Positions 17,083 through 28,225 of a DNA stretch of 64,000 nt are shown piece by piece. Positions within the stretch are counted from its first letter, which is position 1; each line of letters starts with the position of its first letter. The DNA is taken from positions 62,001-126,000 of the forward strand of contig NZ_BJNG01000015.1 in NCBI RefSeq assembly GCF_006539565.1, written 5' to 3'. Both the position numbers and the translations under genes were made by a program. Source of the DNA: Pseudonocardia hydrocarbonoxydans. GTDB lineage: Bacteria; Actinomycetota; Actinomycetes; Mycobacteriales; Pseudonocardiaceae. The notes under the pieces are model-generated. The model ran no database searches and was not told the origin of the DNA. It saw only the letters and a list, made by a program, of their open reading frames with translations.

Positions 17083-18039
17083 GTGGCTCCCGCACCGGTC
17101 CGGCTCGTCCTCGGCGAGGAGGAGCTGCTCGTCGAGCGGGCGGTCCAGGCCGTCGCCGACGAGGTGCGCGCGGGCGAGCCCGGGGCCGAGCTGCGCCGCC
17201 ACCGCGCCACCGACCTGACGCCCGCCGCACTGGCCGACGCGCTGAGCCCGTCGCTGTTCGCCGAGGCGCGCCTGGTGGTCGTCACGTCGGCGCACGAGGC
17301 GGGCAAGGACCTGGCGACGGCGGTGGCCGAGCAGGCAGCCGACGTCGCCGAGGGCGTCACGCTGGTCGTCACCCACGCCGGCGGGGCCCGCAACAAGGCG
17401 CTGGTCGAGGCGCTGCGCTCGGTCGGGGCCGACGTCGTCACCTGCCCCCAGGTGCGCTGGCCCAACGAGCGGGTGGCGTGGGTGCGGGCCGAGGTGAAGC
17501 GGCTGGGCGCCACGCTGTCCGCCGGCACGGCCGAGGTCCTGGTCGACGCCGTGGGGTCGGACCTGAGGGAGCTGGCGGCCTCGGTGGGCCAGCTCGTCGC
17601 CGACACCGGCGGCCGGATCGACGACGCCGCGGTGCGGCGCTACCACCGCGGCCGGGCGGAGGTGTACGGCTGGGACATCTCCGACCTCGCCGTGGCGGGC
17701 GACCGCGCCGGGGCGCTGGAGGCGCTGCGCTGGGCCGAGTCGCTCGGCGTGCCCGCGGTCGTCATCGCCGACGCACTGGCCTCGGGCCTGCGCACCCTGG
17801 CCCGGGTGGGGGCGGCGGGGCGGGGCGACCCGAACCGGCTCGCCGGCGCGCTCGGGATGCCGCCGGGCAAGGTCCGCCGCGCCCAGCAGCAGGTGCGGGG
17901 CTGGAGCCCGGAGGGCCTGGCCGTGGCCTTCGCCACGGTCGCCACGCTCAACGCCGAGGTCAAGGGCGCCGCCGCCGACGCGGGCTACGCGCTGGAGCGC
18001 GCGCTGTCGGGCATCTGCGCGGCCCGCGAGCGCCGCTGA
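17083..18039 (+). CDS. holA: DNA polymerase III delta subunit
   Basis: 318 aa. It is the clamp-loader wrench that opens the beta clamp. Family features are APVRLVLGEEELLVERAV at the N-terminus, a divergent AAA+ fold without a working P-loop, and the C-terminal collar (VYGWDISDLAVAGDRAGALEALRW). GTG at 17083 lies 7 nt after GACGAT; an ATG at 17074 overlaps that hexamer. Divergent from thrC, convergent with rpsT. Confidence 0.93.
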   Translation: MAPAPVRLVLGEEELLVERAVQAVADEVRAGEPGAELRRHRATDLTPAALADALSPSLFAEARLVVVTSAHEAGKDLATAVAEQAADVAEGVTLVVTHAGGARNKALVEALRSVGADVVTCPQVRWPNERVAWVRAEVKRLGATLSAGTAEVLVDAVGSDLRELAASVGQLVADTGGRIDDAAVRRYHRGRAEVYGWDISDLAVAGDRAGALEALRWAESLGVPAVVIADALASGLRTLARVGAAGRGDPNRLAGALGMPPGKVRRAQQQVRGWSPEGLAVAFATVATLNAEVKGAAADAGYALERALSGICAARERR

Positions 18040-18042
18040 GGC

Positions 18043-18087
18043 CCGGCACGCAGGACGCCGGCACGCAGGACCCCGGCACGCAGAACG
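18043..18087. repeat. Three tandem 15-bp repeats between holA and rpsT
   Basis: CCGGCACGCAGGACG, CCGGCACGCAGGACC and CCGGCACGCAGAACG lie head to tail right after the holA stop. An imperfect GC-rich inverted repeat follows (about 18087-18119) that could terminate both convergent genes. Confidence 0.7.
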
Positions 18088-18137
18088 GCGCCGACCCCGT
18101 GGTGTGCGGGGGCGACGCCGTTGCGGAGCGCGTGGTG

Positions 18138-18395
18138 CTAGGCCGAGACCTGCTTGGCCATCGCCGACTTGCGGTTGGCGGCCTGGTTCTTGTGGATGAC
18201 GCCCTTGCTGGCCGCCTTGTCCAGGGCCTTGGCCGCGGCGCGCTGCAGCTCGACGGCCTTCTCGGTGTCGCCGGCGGCCGAAGCCTCGCGGAAGCGGCGG
18301 ATCGCGGTGCGGACGGCGGACTTGACCGACTTGTTGCGCTGCCGCGCCTTCTCGTTGGTCTTGACCCGCTTGATCTGGGACTTGATGTTGGCCAC
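18138..18395 (-). CDS. rpsT: 30S ribosomal protein S20
   Basis: 85 aa, very Lys/Arg/Ala-rich, with the S20 core ([36 protein letters not shown]). It binds 16S rRNA early in 30S assembly. GTG start at 18395. It lies convergent to holA, the same arrangement as in mycobacteria. Confidence 0.95.
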   Translation of the reverse strand: MANIKSQIKRVKTNEKARQRNKSVKSAVRTAIRRFREASAAGDTEKAVELQRAAAKALDKAASKGVIHKNQAANRKSAMAKQVSA

Positions 18396-18487
18396 GCGTT
18401 GTGCCTCGGTTCTTCCTGCCGCTGGTGTCTTCCGGGAGGCCCAGGCGGTGGTGATCGCGCAACACGCCGGGCGTTCGACGGACCATG

Positions 18488-19663
18488 CTACAGCCGGGTC
18501 CCGGCGACCACGACATCGGCCCGGCCCAGCGGCAGCAGGGCGAGGAACGACCCCACGCCGCAGACGCCGGCGAACGCGATCGCCCACCCGTACCCGCCGG
18601 TGGCGTCGACGAGCAGGCCGGCCACGGGCGCGCCGAGCAGCGCCCCGATCCCGCCCGAGGTGTAGACGAGCCCGACCACGCCGCCGAGCCCGCGCAGCCC
18701 GAACAGCTCGGCGATGACGGCGGGCTGCAGCGCGATCCAGCCCCCGTAGCCGACGCCGAGCACGACGGCGAAGAGCGCCAGGACGGGGTAGGACCCGGCC
18801 GCGAACCAGATCGCGAAGCTCGCGCCGAGCACCGCGAAGCACGCCTGGAACGTCCGGATCCGCCCCAGCCGCTCGGCGACGGCGCCCATCGCGAGCCGCC
18901 CGGCCACGCTCGCGATCCCGATGACGCCCACGAGCGCGGCCGCGGCCACCGGTGTCGCCCCCGTCGCGAGGGCGGTGGCGGGCAGGAACACGAACGGCAC
19001 GAACAGCGCCAGCGAGGACAGCAGCGTGGCGCCGTACATCGAGCGGAACGCGACGGTGCGCACGAGCTCCCCGACCGGCAGCGACGGGGCGCCGGTCGGC
19101 GCGGGCGGGCGGCGCACCACGAAGGCGCAGGCCACGAGCAGCGCCCCGCCGGCGATGCCGAAGAGCACGTGGGTCTGCCGCCAGCCCACGGCGTCGATCA
19201 GTGCGGCGGCCAGCGGGGCCCCGACGAGCGTCCCGACCCCGATCCCGGACACGGCGACGGCCAGCGCGATCGCCCTGCGCCGCACGAACCAGGCGCCGAC
19301 CACGGCCACCATCGGCACGTACCCGCAGGCCACGGCGACGCCGACCCCGAGGCCGTAGGACAGGTACCCGACCCACAGCCGCTCCACCGTCGCCGTGACG
19401 AGGAGCCCGGCGGTCAGCGCCACGGCGGCCACCAGCAGCACCGGCCGCGGCCCGAACCGGTCGACCGCGCGGCCGCTGACCGACCCCAGCAGGAACCAGG
19501 CGAACGCCGTGACCCCGAAGACGACCGACGTGGCGCCGCTGCCGGTGCCGAACTCCCGGGCCATCGGCGTGAAGAACGCCCCGAAGCTGTAGGCGACCGC
19601 GAACACCACCGCCATCGAGGTGAACGCCGCGGCCACCGTGATCCACCCGCTGCGCGCGTCCAC
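18488..19663 (-). CDS. Major facilitator superfamily transporter
   Basis: 391 aa with about 12 membrane segments and an MFS motif A-like loop ([14 protein letters not shown]). The N-terminal half ([29 protein letters not shown]) resembles the monocarboxylate/oxalate-formate branch. The substrate cannot be read from sequence. The GTG at 19663 lies 7 nt after TAGTGT on the minus strand, and an inverted repeat overlaps that hexamer, which suggests local regulation. Confidence 0.88.
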   Translation of the reverse strand: MDARSGWITVAAAFTSMAVVFAVAYSFGAFFTPMAREFGTGSGATSVVFGVTAFAWFLLGSVSGRAVDRFGPRPVLLVAAVALTAGLLVTATVERLWVGYLSYGLGVGVAVACGYVPMVAVVGAWFVRRRAIALAVAVSGIGVGTLVGAPLAAALIDAVGWRQTHVLFGIAGGALLVACAFVVRRPPAPTGAPSLPVGELVRTVAFRSMYGATLLSSLALFVPFVFLPATALATGATPVAAAALVGVIGIASVAGRLAMGAVAERLGRIRTFQACFAVLGASFAIWFAAGSYPVLALFAVVLGVGYGGWIALQPAVIAELFGLRGLGGVVGLVYTSGGIGALLGAPVAGLLVDATGGYGWAIAFAGVCGVGSFLALLPLGRADVVVAGTRL

Positions 19664-19673
19664 GCCGGGGACA

Positions 19674-19699
19674 CTACGTGCCGCGTTACCGGGACGTAG
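19674..19699. promoter_or_regulatory. Inverted repeat (candidate operator) between MFS and ATP-grasp genes
   Basis: CTACGTGCC and GGGACGTAG form two 9-nt arms (one mismatch) separated by 8 nt. The left arm overlaps TAGTGT, the probable -10 of the MFS gene. Spacing is right for a dimeric regulator. No regulator gene is adjacent. Confidence 0.5.
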
Positions 19700-19780
19700 C
19701 ACGGCGAACTGGCCCGGCCCACCGCGCTGGGCGAGGATGACCCCCGTCGGTCGCACCACGTGATCGCTGCAAGGAGGACC

Positions 19781-21454
19781 GTGACTGATGCGCACCCCGG
19801 CAAGATCCGTCCGGTGACCCGAGCACCCGAGCGCCGGCGCCCCGAGCCGGCCCCGACCGGGGACGGTTCCGCGCTGTTCGACGGCTACCTCGAACCCGAC
19901 CGGCCCTACGCCGGGGCGTTCGACGAGATGTTCCACGCCGACGGCCGGGTGCGGTCGCACTACCGCGCCCTGCACGACGCGATCGCGCCCACCGCCGCCG
20001 CCGACCTCGCGGTGCGGTCCGAGGCGCTCGACCGCGCCTACGTCGACCAGGGCATCACGTTCTCGCTGTCGGGCCAGGAGCGCCCGTTCCCGCTCGACAT
20101 CGTGCCGCGCGTGATCAGCGCGGCGGAGTGGTCGCGGCTGCAGAAGGGGATCGTGCAGCGGGTGCAGGCCCTGGAGGCCTTCCTCGCCGACATCTACGGC
20201 GACGCCGAGATCGTCCGCGACGAGGTGCTGCCCCGGCGGCTGATCACCAGCTGCGAGCACTACCACCGCGCCGCGCACGGGCTGAACCCGCCCAACGGGG
20301 TGCGCATCCACGTCGCCGGGATCGACCTGGTGCGCGACGAGGGCGGCACGTTCCGGGTGCTGGAGGACAACCTGCGCAACCCCTCGGGTGTGTCCTACGT
20401 CATGGAGAACCGCCGCACGATGGCGCGGGTGTTCCCCGACCTGTTCAGCCGCCAGCGGGTGCGCGCGGTCGGCGACTACTCCACGCACCTGCTGCGCGCC
20501 CTGCGCTCGGCGGCGGCGGCCAACGAGGCCGACCCGACGGTCGTCGTGCTCACCCCCGGGGTGTTCAACTCCGCCTACTTCGAGCACTCGCTGCTGGCCC
20601 GGCAGATGGGCGTCGAGCTCGTCGAGGGGCGCGACCTGTTCTGCCGCGACAACGTCGTCTACATGCGTACGACCGAGGGCGAGCAGCAGGTCGACGTCAT
20701 CTACCGGCGCATCGACGACGAGTTCCTCGACCCGCTGCAGTTCAACCCACGCTCGGTGCTCGGCGTCGCCGGGGTGCTGAACGCCGCGCGCGCGGGCAAC
20801 GTGGTGATCGCCAACGCGGTGGGCAACGGCGTGGGCGACGACAAGCTCGTCTACACCTACGTCCCGGAGATGATCTCCTACTACCTGGGCGAGAAGCCGT
20901 TGCTGCCCAACGTCGACACCTTCCGCTGCTGGCTCGACGACGAGTGCGCGCACGTGCTCGACCGCCTCGACGAGCTGGTGCTCAAGCCCGTCGAGGGCTC
21001 CGGCGGGTACGGGATCCTCTTCGGCCCCAACGCCTCCCGCACGCAGCTCGCCGCCGCGCGCAAGGAGATCCGCGCCGACCCGCGGGGGTGGATCGCCCAG
21101 CCGGTCGTCCAGCTCTCCACGGTCCCGACCAAGGTCGACGACCGGCTGGTGCCGCGTCACGTCGACCTGCGGCCCTTCGCCGTCAACGACGGCGACGGGG
21201 TGTTCGTGCTCCCGGGCGGGCTCACCCGCGTCGCGCTGCCGAAGGGGAGCCTGGTCGTCAACTCCAGCCAGGGCGGGGGCAGCAAGGACACCTGGGTGCT
21301 CGCCGCGCAGCGCTCGCCGGAGGCCGAGCGCGAGCTGGGCCAGCGCGGCCTCGCGGTGGCCTCGCCCGCCGGGTCGCCCGCCGCCGAGCACGGGCCGGAG
21401 CTGACGATCGGCCAGCAGCAACAGCAGCAACAGCAGCAGGGCGGGGATGCGTAG
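19781..21454 (+). CDS. Circularly permuted ATP-grasp protein (Rv2411c-like)
   Basis: 557 aa. The family region DGYLEPDRPYAGAFDEMF and the ATP-grasp core (RVLEDNLRNPSGVSYVMENR, ELVLKPVEGSGGYGILFGP) match circularly permuted ATP-grasp proteins (DUF404/DUF407). They are found next to an alpha-E protein and a transglutaminase-like protein and are predicted to ligate a peptide or amine; no activity is proven. AAGGAGG (19771-19777) precedes the GTG at 19781 with tight spacing; a GTG at 19760 is also in frame. The C-terminus carries an unusual nine-residue polyglutamine tract. Confidence 0.88.
   Translation: MTDAHPGKIRPVTRAPERRRPEPAPTGDGSALFDGYLEPDRPYAGAFDEMFHADGRVRSHYRALHDAIAPTAAADLAVRSEALDRAYVDQGITFSLSGQERPFPLDIVPRVISAAEWSRLQKGIVQRVQALEAFLADIYGDAEIVRDEVLPRRLITSCEHYHRAAHGLNPPNGVRIHVAGIDLVRDEGGTFRVLEDNLRNPSGVSYVMENRRTMARVFPDLFSRQRVRAVGDYSTHLLRALRSAAAANEADPTVVVLTPGVFNSAYFEHSLLARQMGVELVEGRDLFCRDNVVYMRTTEGEQQVDVIYRRIDDEFLDPLQFNPRSVLGVAGVLNAARAGNVVIANAVGNGVGDDKLVYTYVPEMISYYLGEKPLLPNVDTFRCWLDDECAHVLDRLDELVLKPVEGSGGYGILFGPNASRTQLAAARKEIRADPRGWIAQPVVQLSTVPTKVDDRLVPRHVDLRPFAVNDGDGVFVLPGGLTRVALPKGSLVVNSSQGGGSKDTWVLAAQRSPEAERELGQRGLAVASPAGSPAAEHGPELTIGQQQQQQQQQGGDA
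21413..21439 (+). repeat. CAG/CAA microsatellite encoding polyglutamine
   Basis: Nine consecutive Gln codons (CAG/CAA) lie near the 3' end of the ATP-grasp gene, five residues before its stop. The mix of codons argues for a stable tract, though length may still vary between strains. Confidence 0.85.
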
Positions 21455-22398
21455 TGCTGGCCAGGAACGCCGAGTCGCTGTACTGGATCGGCCGCTACGT
21501 CGAGCGCGCCGACGACACCGCCCGGATCCTCGACGTCTCGGTGCACCAGCTGCTGGAGGACGCCACCGTCGACGCCGACACCACCGCGCGCACGCTGCTC
21601 GCCGTGCTCGGGGTGGAGGCGCCGCAGGGCGACCCGCTCGACGCGTGGTCGCTCACCGAGCTGGTCGGCTACTCCCCGGACCAGGCGGGCTCGATCGTGG
21701 CGTCGGTGTCCAGTGCGCGGGAGAACGCCCGCGGCGCGCGCGAGGTCGTCAGCTCCGAGATGTGGGAGTGCCTCAACGCCACCTGGAACGCGCTGCCCGA
21801 GCGCCAGCGCTACGCCCGCTGGGTCGGTCCGCACGCGTTCTTCTCCTACGTCGAGGACCGCGCGGCGATGTTCTCCGGGCTCGCCGCCTCGACGATGAGC
21901 CGCGACGACAGCTGGCGGTTCTACCTGCTCGGCCGCTCCGTCGAGCGCGTCGACATGGTGGTGCGGCTGCTGCTGTCGCGGGTGTCGGACCGCATGTCGT
22001 CACCGGGCTGGCTGACGGTGCTGCGCAGCGCGGGCGCCGCCGACACCTACCTGCGCACCTACCGCGGCGCCCTGGACGCCAGCCGCGTGGTGCAGTTCCT
22101 GCTGATGGACAAGCTGTTCCCGCGGTCGGTGTTCCACGCGCTGCGCCAGGCCGAGACCTGCCTGGTCGACCTGGACAACCGCCCCACCGCCCGGATCGGG
22201 GCGAAGGCCGAGGCCCTGCGCCTGCTCGGCCGGGCCCGCTCGGAGCTGGAGTTCCTGCGCCCCGAGGAGCTCCTCGACGACCTGCCCGCCCAGCTCATGG
22301 GTCTGCAGGAGACCATCCGCGACGTCGGCGAGGCCGTGTCGCTGCAGTACTTCCACGCCGCCCCCTGGGTCGCGTGGACCGCACCGGAGGTGTCCTGA
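21454..22398 (+). CDS. Alpha-E domain protein (Rv2410c-like)
   Basis: 314 aa, all-helical. It begins with the family signature VLARNAESLYWIGRYVERADDTARIL and carries a second copy of the motif (FYLLGRSVERVDMVVRLL). Alpha-E proteins always accompany the permuted ATP-grasp and transglutaminase proteins, and are thought to be part of the same peptide-modifying complex. GTG start overlaps the upstream TAG by one base; its TGA overlaps the next ATG. Confidence 0.9.
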   Translation: MLARNAESLYWIGRYVERADDTARILDVSVHQLLEDATVDADTTARTLLAVLGVEAPQGDPLDAWSLTELVGYSPDQAGSIVASVSSARENARGAREVVSSEMWECLNATWNALPERQRYARWVGPHAFFSYVEDRAAMFSGLAASTMSRDDSWRFYLLGRSVERVDMVVRLLLSRVSDRMSSPGWLTVLRSAGAADTYLRTYRGALDASRVVQFLLMDKLFPRSVFHALRQAETCLVDLDNRPTARIGAKAEALRLLGRARSELEFLRPEELLDDLPAQLMGLQETIRDVGEAVSLQYFHAAPWVAWTAPEVS

Positions 22399-23240
22399 TG
22401 GGCTGGCGGATCCGCGTGGTGCACGAGACGGGCTACCGCTACGCCGCTCCCGTCCACGAGTCCTACAACGAGGTGCGGCTCACCCCGCGCAGCGACAACC
22501 GGCAGAACGTGATCGTCAGCCGGGTGGAGACGGTGCCCCCGACGCGGTCCTACCGCTACGCCGACTACTGGGGCACCACCGTCACCGCGTTCGACCTGCA
22601 CGCCCCGCACACCGAGCTGGCCGTGACGGCCACGTCGGTGGTGGAGACGGCCGACGCGCTGGCCCCCGCCCGGTCCGCCACCTGGGAGGAGCTGGCCTCC
22701 GAGCCGATCCGCGACCGGTTCACCGAGACCCTCGAGTTCACCGACTACGTGGTGCGCAACCGCGACCTGTCCCGCGCGGCGAAGGCGCTCAAGCGCGGCA
22801 AGGACCCCGCCGACGCGGTGCTGGCCGCCTGCCGCTGGGTGCGCGAGCACCTGACCTACCAGGCGGGCACGACGGGCGTGCACACCAACGCGGTGGAGGC
22901 GTGGGAGACGCGCAAGGGCGTCTGCCAGGACTTCGCGCACCTCACGCTGCTGCTGGTGCGCGAGATGGGCGTCCCGGCGCGCTACGTGTCGGGGTACCTG
23001 CTGCCGCGCGCGGAGACCGAGATCCGGCAGACCGTGACGGGGGAGAGCCACGCCTGGATCGAGGCCTGGACCGGCGGCTGGTGGGGCTACGACCCGACCA
23101 ACGACATCGAGATCGGCCACCGGCACGTCTGGGTCGCGGTCGGGCGCGACTACTCCGACGTGCCGCCGCTCAAGGGCATCTACTCCGGGGGCACCGCCGC
23201 CGCCCTCGACGTCAGCGTGGACATGACGCGGCTGGCCTGA
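22398..23240 (+). CDS. Transglutaminase-like cysteine peptidase (Rv2409c-like)
   Basis: 280 aa. A beta-rich N-terminal domain (VVHETGYRYAAPVHESYNEVRL) precedes the papain-fold core with the catalytic triad Cys in RKGVCQDFAHL, His in GESHAWIEAW and Asp in GYDPTND. It is the third gene of the conserved trio and probably hydrolyses or transfers the bond made by the ATP-grasp protein (inference). Confidence 0.92.
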   Translation: MGWRIRVVHETGYRYAAPVHESYNEVRLTPRSDNRQNVIVSRVETVPPTRSYRYADYWGTTVTAFDLHAPHTELAVTATSVVETADALAPARSATWEELASEPIRDRFTETLEFTDYVVRNRDLSRAAKALKRGKDPADAVLAACRWVREHLTYQAGTTGVHTNAVEAWETRKGVCQDFAHLTLLLVREMGVPARYVSGYLLPRAETEIRQTVTGESHAWIEAWTGGWWGYDPTNDIEIGHRHVWVAVGRDYSDVPPLKGIYSGGTAAALDVSVDMTRLA

Positions 23241-23247
23241 GCCCGGC

Positions 23248-25119
23248 TCAGCGCCCGGCCGTGCGGTGGCCGGGCGCTCCCGAGTGGACCTGCGACATGA
23301 CCCGCCGCAGCCGGCCGGTGCGCTCGACCGGGCCGGCCGGGATGTCGCCGGTGGGCACCGTGCCGATGACGACGCGGTTGCCGCCCTGGTGCTTGGCCCG
23401 GTACATCGCGGCGTCGGCCCCGGCCAGCGCCGCGGACGGGTCGACGTCGAGCGGGGCGCGCACCACCCCCACCGACATGGTGACGCCCGCGGCGACGTCC
23501 TCGGGCAGCGCGGCGACGGCGTCGGCGGCGCGGACCAGCGCGGCGCGCGCCACGGGCAGCGCGGTGGCCGGCATGACGACGACGAACTCGTCGCCGCCGT
23601 AGCGCGCGACCATGTCGGGGGCCCGCAGCGCGGTGCGCAGGCAGGAGGCGACGGCGCGCAGCACGCGGTCGCCCGCGGCGTGCGAGCGGGCGTCGTTGAC
23701 GTCCTTGAATCGGTCGAGGTCGACCAGCGCCACCGCGCACGGCTGGCTGGTGGGGGACGCGACCTCCTCGGCCAGGCGCATGTCGAGCGCGCGGCGGTTG
23801 GGCAGCCCGGTGAGCGGGTCCTGCAGGGCCTGCGCGGCGACGGCGCCGTGCTCGCGGGCGAGGCGGTGGTGCTCGGAGTGGCTGCGCAGCGCGAGCAACC
23901 GGGCCTCGCGCAGCGCCCACAGCTCCTCCTCCAGCGCCGCCGCGTAGTGCTCCAGGCCGGGGGAGCGGGGTACGCCGCCGCGGGCGGCCCCCTCGACGAG
24001 GGCGAACTCGCGGTGCAGGGCCAGCGCGAGCAGCGGCTCGGGCCCGTCGCGGCCGGACAGCTCGGCGCGCAGCGGCTCCAGCGCGCGCACGGCGTCGTGC
24101 GCGCGGCCGGCGGTCATGTGGCAGCGCGCCGCGGCGATGGCGAGCAGGATGCGGTCGTCGACGAGGAAGGCCATGCGGCCCAGGTCGGCGAGCCGGGCGA
24201 GGTGCTGCGGGCCGGGGTGCTGCATCGCGTACGCGGTGCCCACCACGATGCACTCCTCGACCGGGGGCAGCCCGCCGCCGAGGTGCCGGTCGCGGGCGTC
24301 GGTCCAGAGCCGGGCGGCGATGTGCGCGATCTGCGCGGCGGCGACGAACCGGGTGGCGGCCGCGGCCTCCCGCCCGCCGCGCTCCAGGCGCAGCGCCCAC
24401 GACAGCTGCAGCCGCACCCGGTTGAGCTGGTGGATCAGCCGGTCGATGGGCCCGCTGCCGGACTCGGCGACGGCCAGTGCCCGCTGCGACACCTCGTCGG
24501 CCAGCTCGTGGGCGCCGAGCTTGAGCAACACCAGCAGCAGCCCGTTGAGGGTGCGCGACATCCGCTGCGTGCGGGCGAGACCGTCGGGGCCGGGCCCGGG
24601 ATCGGCGACGTCGGCGAGGATCGCCAGTGCCGCGGCGGTGTCGGGCAGCGCGGCGTCGCCGTGGTCGAAGATGACGGCCCGGTGCGCGCGCAGCACGGCG
24701 ACCTCGGCGAGCCAGCACACGTCGCCGCTGATCTCGGCCAGCTCGCCGTAGGCGCGCAGCAGGGCGTCGATCTCGACGAGGTGCGCGGTGTCCTCCTCCA
24801 TGATCCGCAGCAGCACCGACATCCGCAGCAGCTCGGCGACCAGCGCGGACGGTCCCCGGCCGCGGGCGTGGGCGAGCAATCCGTCGATGCCGCGGCGGGC
24901 GGCGGCCCGGCCGGCGGGCGGGGCCTTCTGCTGCCAGACGAACATGCCGCGGGCGCGGGCCTCGACGGCGGCGTCGTCGAGGTGCGGGGCGCGGGCGGGG
25001 CAGTCGCACTCCGGCGCCCCGGCGATCAGGCTGCACCCGGCGAAGACGATCGGGGTCGGGCCGGTGACCAGGGCGGAGGACAGCGGGGCCGTCGGGCGTC
25101 TCGTGTCGGGTGAGGTCAT
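23248..25119 (-). CDS. GGDEF-domain diguanylate cyclase with TPR-like N-terminus
   Basis: 623 aa. About 430 residues of helical, tetratricopeptide-like sequence, without membrane segments, precede a C-terminal GGDEF domain with an intact active site (ARYGGDEFVVV), substrate-contacting DLDRFKDVND and the entry motif LTGLPNRRALD. It should make cyclic di-GMP. No RxxD inhibitory site is apparent just upstream of GGDEF and there is no EAL domain. ATG at 25119 preferred; an in-frame start exists at 25164. Convergent with the transglutaminase gene. Confidence 0.9.
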   Translation of the reverse strand: MTSPDTRRPTAPLSSALVTGPTPIVFAGCSLIAGAPECDCPARAPHLDDAAVEARARGMFVWQQKAPPAGRAAARRGIDGLLAHARGRGPSALVAELLRMSVLLRIMEEDTAHLVEIDALLRAYGELAEISGDVCWLAEVAVLRAHRAVIFDHGDAALPDTAAALAILADVADPGPGPDGLARTQRMSRTLNGLLLVLLKLGAHELADEVSQRALAVAESGSGPIDRLIHQLNRVRLQLSWALRLERGGREAAAATRFVAAAQIAHIAARLWTDARDRHLGGGLPPVEECIVVGTAYAMQHPGPQHLARLADLGRMAFLVDDRILLAIAAARCHMTAGRAHDAVRALEPLRAELSGRDGPEPLLALALHREFALVEGAARGGVPRSPGLEHYAAALEEELWALREARLLALRSHSEHHRLAREHGAVAAQALQDPLTGLPNRRALDMRLAEEVASPTSQPCAVALVDLDRFKDVNDARSHAAGDRVLRAVASCLRTALRAPDMVARYGGDEFVVVMPATALPVARAALVRAADAVAALPEDVAAGVTMSVGVVRAPLDVDPSAALAGADAAMYRAKHQGGNRVVIGTVPTGDIPAGPVERTGRLRRVMSQVHSGAPGHRTAGR

Positions 25120-25419
25120 GACGGCGGGTCGCCCCCCTGGCCGGTCGGGTACGGCACGTCGCACCGGGCTGGGGCCCCGCTGCGCTCAGGCGCCGGCTCC
25201 CGGTGGGCTGCAGTCCCGAGCGACGCGGCGCCCATCGTCGCACGTGCAGGCGCACATGCAACAGGCCCGGTCGGGACGGCACGACATGATCGTGCACAGT
25301 GTGATCGGCGGACCACGGCCGGTGCCTGACCCGGCGGGTCCGCGCCGGTCCGCATGGTCGGTGCCGCATGATTCCGCCGTCGCCGGGCCGGTCCGGCGCG
25401 TGGCGGAAGGGACGGAACC
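25120..25419. other. Intergenic region between the GGDEF gene and mscL
   Basis: 300 bp between divergent genes with no convincing coding sequence. The only structure I see is an inverted repeat at 25279-25295. Promoters for both genes must lie here, but no clear -35/-10 pair stands out. Confidence 0.5.
25279..25295. promoter_or_regulatory. Inverted repeat in the mscL/GGDEF intergenic region
   Basis: GCACGA and TCGTGC form a perfect 6-bp inverted repeat around CATGA. It could be an operator for a small dimeric regulator serving either divergent gene. No family is assignable. Confidence 0.35.
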
Positions 25420-25872
25420 GTGAAGGGTCTGTGGAGCGAGTTCAAGGCGTTCGCGCTCGGCGGCAACATGCTCGACCTCGCGCTGGGCTTCATCATCGGC
25501 ACCGCGTTCGCCGGGCTGGTCGACAGCCTCGCGGGCGACGTGATCATGCAGTTCGTCGCGGCGATCTTCGGCCAGCCGGACTTCTCGACGCTGGCGTTCA
25601 CCGTCAACGGCTCGGAGATCCGCTACGGGGCGTTCCTGACCGTCGTCGTCAACTTCCTGCTGCTGGCCGTGGTGCTGTTCGGTCTCGTGCAGCTGCTCAA
25701 GCGGGCCGGCCTGGGCAACTTCAAGGCCCAGGGCAGCCAGGAGTGCCCCTACTGCAAGGAGTTCGTGGCGATCGACGCGACGCGGTGCAAGTTCTGCACC
25801 GCCGAGATCGAGCCCGGCGTGGCCGACGAGGAGTCCCCGCAGATCGCGACCGAGACCCGGGTGGCCGAGTGA
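25420..25872 (+). CDS. mscL: Large-conductance mechanosensitive channel MscL with C-terminal zinc ribbon
   Basis: 150 aa. The first roughly 105 residues are ordinary MscL: an amphipathic N-terminus (LWSEFKAFALGGNMLDLALGF), TM1 with the pore glycines, a periplasmic loop and TM2. The usual charged cytoplasmic helix is replaced by a double CxxC ribbon (CPYCKEFVAIDATRCKFC) and an acidic tail. MscL releases solutes on hypo-osmotic shock. The ribbon is an odd addition that may bind zinc and tune gating or assembly (inference). Confidence 0.93.
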   Translation: MKGLWSEFKAFALGGNMLDLALGFIIGTAFAGLVDSLAGDVIMQFVAAIFGQPDFSTLAFTVNGSEIRYGAFLTVVVNFLLLAVVLFGLVQLLKRAGLGNFKAQGSQECPYCKEFVAIDATRCKFCTAEIEPGVADEESPQIATETRVAE

Positions 25873-25925
25873 GCCCCGCCGCCGTGGGACCATGGACGGG
25901 AACCCGCAGCTGAATGGAACCGTGA

Positions 25926-27767
<1,842 letters not shown>

Positions 27768-27829
27768 GCCGGACCGGCGGCCGCCCGCCCGCGTCGGCAC
27801 GCACGCGCGGCGCGGGGCAGACTGGTCGC

Positions 27830-28219
27830 ATGACGGTCGGGGCCGTGACGTTCCTGGACGGCGACGCCGCGGGCGCCGCGGTGCTCGCGGTCGTGTTCGT
27901 CGTCGGGCTGCTCGCGGGCCTGGCCAAGCAGCGGCTCGGGCTGCTGCTGGGCGGGCTCGTCGCGGTGGTGGTGCTGGGGCTGGTCGTCGCCGGGGTCACC
28001 GGGCTCGACCTGTCCGGCCCGCGCGACGCCGTGGCCACCCGGCTCGCCGGCGTCTACGCCGCGGTGCTGCCGCCCGCGATCGCGTTCGTCGCGGGCTGGC
28101 TGGCCACCCGCGGCACCTGGTTCCGGCGGGCGCTCACCGTCGGGGTGGCGGTGCTGGTGCTGGCGGCCTTCCCCTACGCCGCGGCCGGGGCGGCCACGGC
28201 GGGGGTGCTCGTTCCGTAG
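27830..28219 (+). CDS. Small integral membrane protein
   Basis: 129 aa with four hydrophobic segments (AAVLAVVFVVGLLAGL, LGGLVAVVVLGLVVAGV, VLPPAIAFVAGWLA, ALTVGVAVLVLAAFPYAAA). No family recognised. The ATG lies 6 nt after CAGACT, consistent with a leaderless transcript independent of lepA. Convergent with the MarR gene 6 nt away. Confidence 0.7.
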   Translation: MTVGAVTFLDGDAAGAAVLAVVFVVGLLAGLAKQRLGLLLGGLVAVVVLGLVVAGVTGLDLSGPRDAVATRLAGVYAAVLPPAIAFVAGWLATRGTWFRRALTVGVAVLVLAAFPYAAAGAATAGVLVP

Positions 28220-28225
28220 GGCCGG

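Noticed and set aside
18087-18119. Bidirectional terminator between holA and rpsT
   Set aside because: The inverted repeat is imperfect; kept only as a remark under the tandem repeats.
25120-25419. Possible riboswitch or small RNA ahead of mscL
   Set aside because: Only one short inverted repeat is present; no recognisable aptamer core.
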